The notes below the pieces were generated by a model, which saw only the letters and a program-made list of their open reading frames with translations, ran no database searches and had not been told where the DNA came from. A stretch of 6,761 nucleotides of DNA from Bacteroidales bacterium (lineage in GTDB: Bacteria > Bacteroidota > Bacteroidia > Bacteroidales > P3), in contig CAAGHV010000229.1 in the NCBI GenBank assembly GCA_900769785.1, positions 1 to 6,761 of the forward strand. Reading direction: 5' to 3'. A program made the position numbers and the translations under genes. Position 1 is the first letter of the stretch, and each line of letters opens with the position of its first letter. Below are positions 6,682-6,761 of this stretch, one piece after another.

Positions 6682-6761
6682 GTCACAACACCCCCCTTTT
6701 TGCGTCGCAACACCCGGGTGTTGATGTGGCTAAGACCCGGGTGTTGATCACCACAAGACCC
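6682..6761. repeat. Array of 22-23-base units with ACCCGGGT core, cut by window edge
   Basis: Units start at 6682 (degenerate, 22 bases), 6704 (22), 6726 (23) and 6749 (partial). The second and third share ACCCGGGTGTTGAT exactly, at 6712-6725 and 6735-6748. Their other halves are GTCGCAAC and GTGGCTAAG, similar with one inserted base. The fourth begins CACCACAAGACCC and matches the third from AAGACCC on. In the second unit the core widens to a perfect 16-base palindrome, CAACACCCGGGTGTTG (6708-6723). The first unit keeps GTCACAACACCC, but its right half is C/T-rich. The array very likely continues past the window. Confidence 0.75.

Larger units (their letters stand above)
6291..6761. other. 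Gene-free, repeat-dense region
   Basis: No credible gene is seen on either strand in these 471 bases. Short open frames on the plus strand (for example 6203-6484 and 6385-6645) cross the terminator palindrome and repeats, and show no family likeness. The region is made of four kinds of repeated material, listed separately: a 22-base-period G-rich array, paired AT-rich modules, a GTAGAGACG-type hairpin, and a 22-23-base array with an ACCCGGGT core at the right edge. Base composition swings sharply between G-rich and AT-only stretches, unlike the coding part of the window. Confidence 0.7.

Overview
The window looks like chromosomal DNA from a Bacteroidetes bacterium, probably of the order Bacteroidales. 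The grounds are a large TamB-type envelope protein of the Bacteroidetes style, a family 9 glycosyltransferase ending in the cysteine-rich tail I associate with this phylum, AT-rich start regions without Shine-Dalgarno motifs, and promoter-like TAnnTTT motifs. The genus cannot be fixed from the sequence alone.

Only two genes are well supported, both on the minus strand and covering about 613-6059 (possibly to 6127). The first to be transcribed is tamB, an inner-membrane-anchored, periplasm-spanning beta-rich protein of about 1490-1510 residues. Its stop codon shares one base with the start of a GT9 (heptosyltransferase-like) gene, in a TAATG junction, so the two are almost certainly one translationally coupled operon for envelope construction: TamB for outer-membrane protein or lipid transport, GT9 for surface glycan or lipopolysaccharide core. 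The natural-looking ATG of tamB (6127) is one base out of frame with an otherwise convincing N-terminal extension. This suggests either a one-base deletion (real or an assembly error) or a start at TTG 6059.

Both flanks are non-coding and rich in repeats. The left flank (1-612) has a promoter-like motif facing left at 36-53 and a clean array of ten 22-base units (191-410), each built on a TTCT..AGAA palindrome, plus degenerate units at its edges. The right flank (6128-6761) has, in order: a candidate tamB promoter at 6164-6181 that shares 16 of 18 bases with the left motif; a perfect 32-base palindrome that reads as a terminator (6259-6290); a degenerate 22-base-period G-rich array (6348-6435); two diverged copies of an AT-rich module (6448-6502 and 6575-6632) with a GTAGAGACG-type hairpin between them; and a third array of 22-23 bases per unit with an ACCCGGGT core that runs off the right edge (6682-6761).

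The most unusual signal is that three arrays with unrelated sequences share almost the same unit length (22, 22 and 22-23 bases), two of them with a palindromic core, and that they sit either side of an ordinary housekeeping operon. The overlapping open frames inside these arrays are best explained as by-products of repeats with few stop codons, not as genes.
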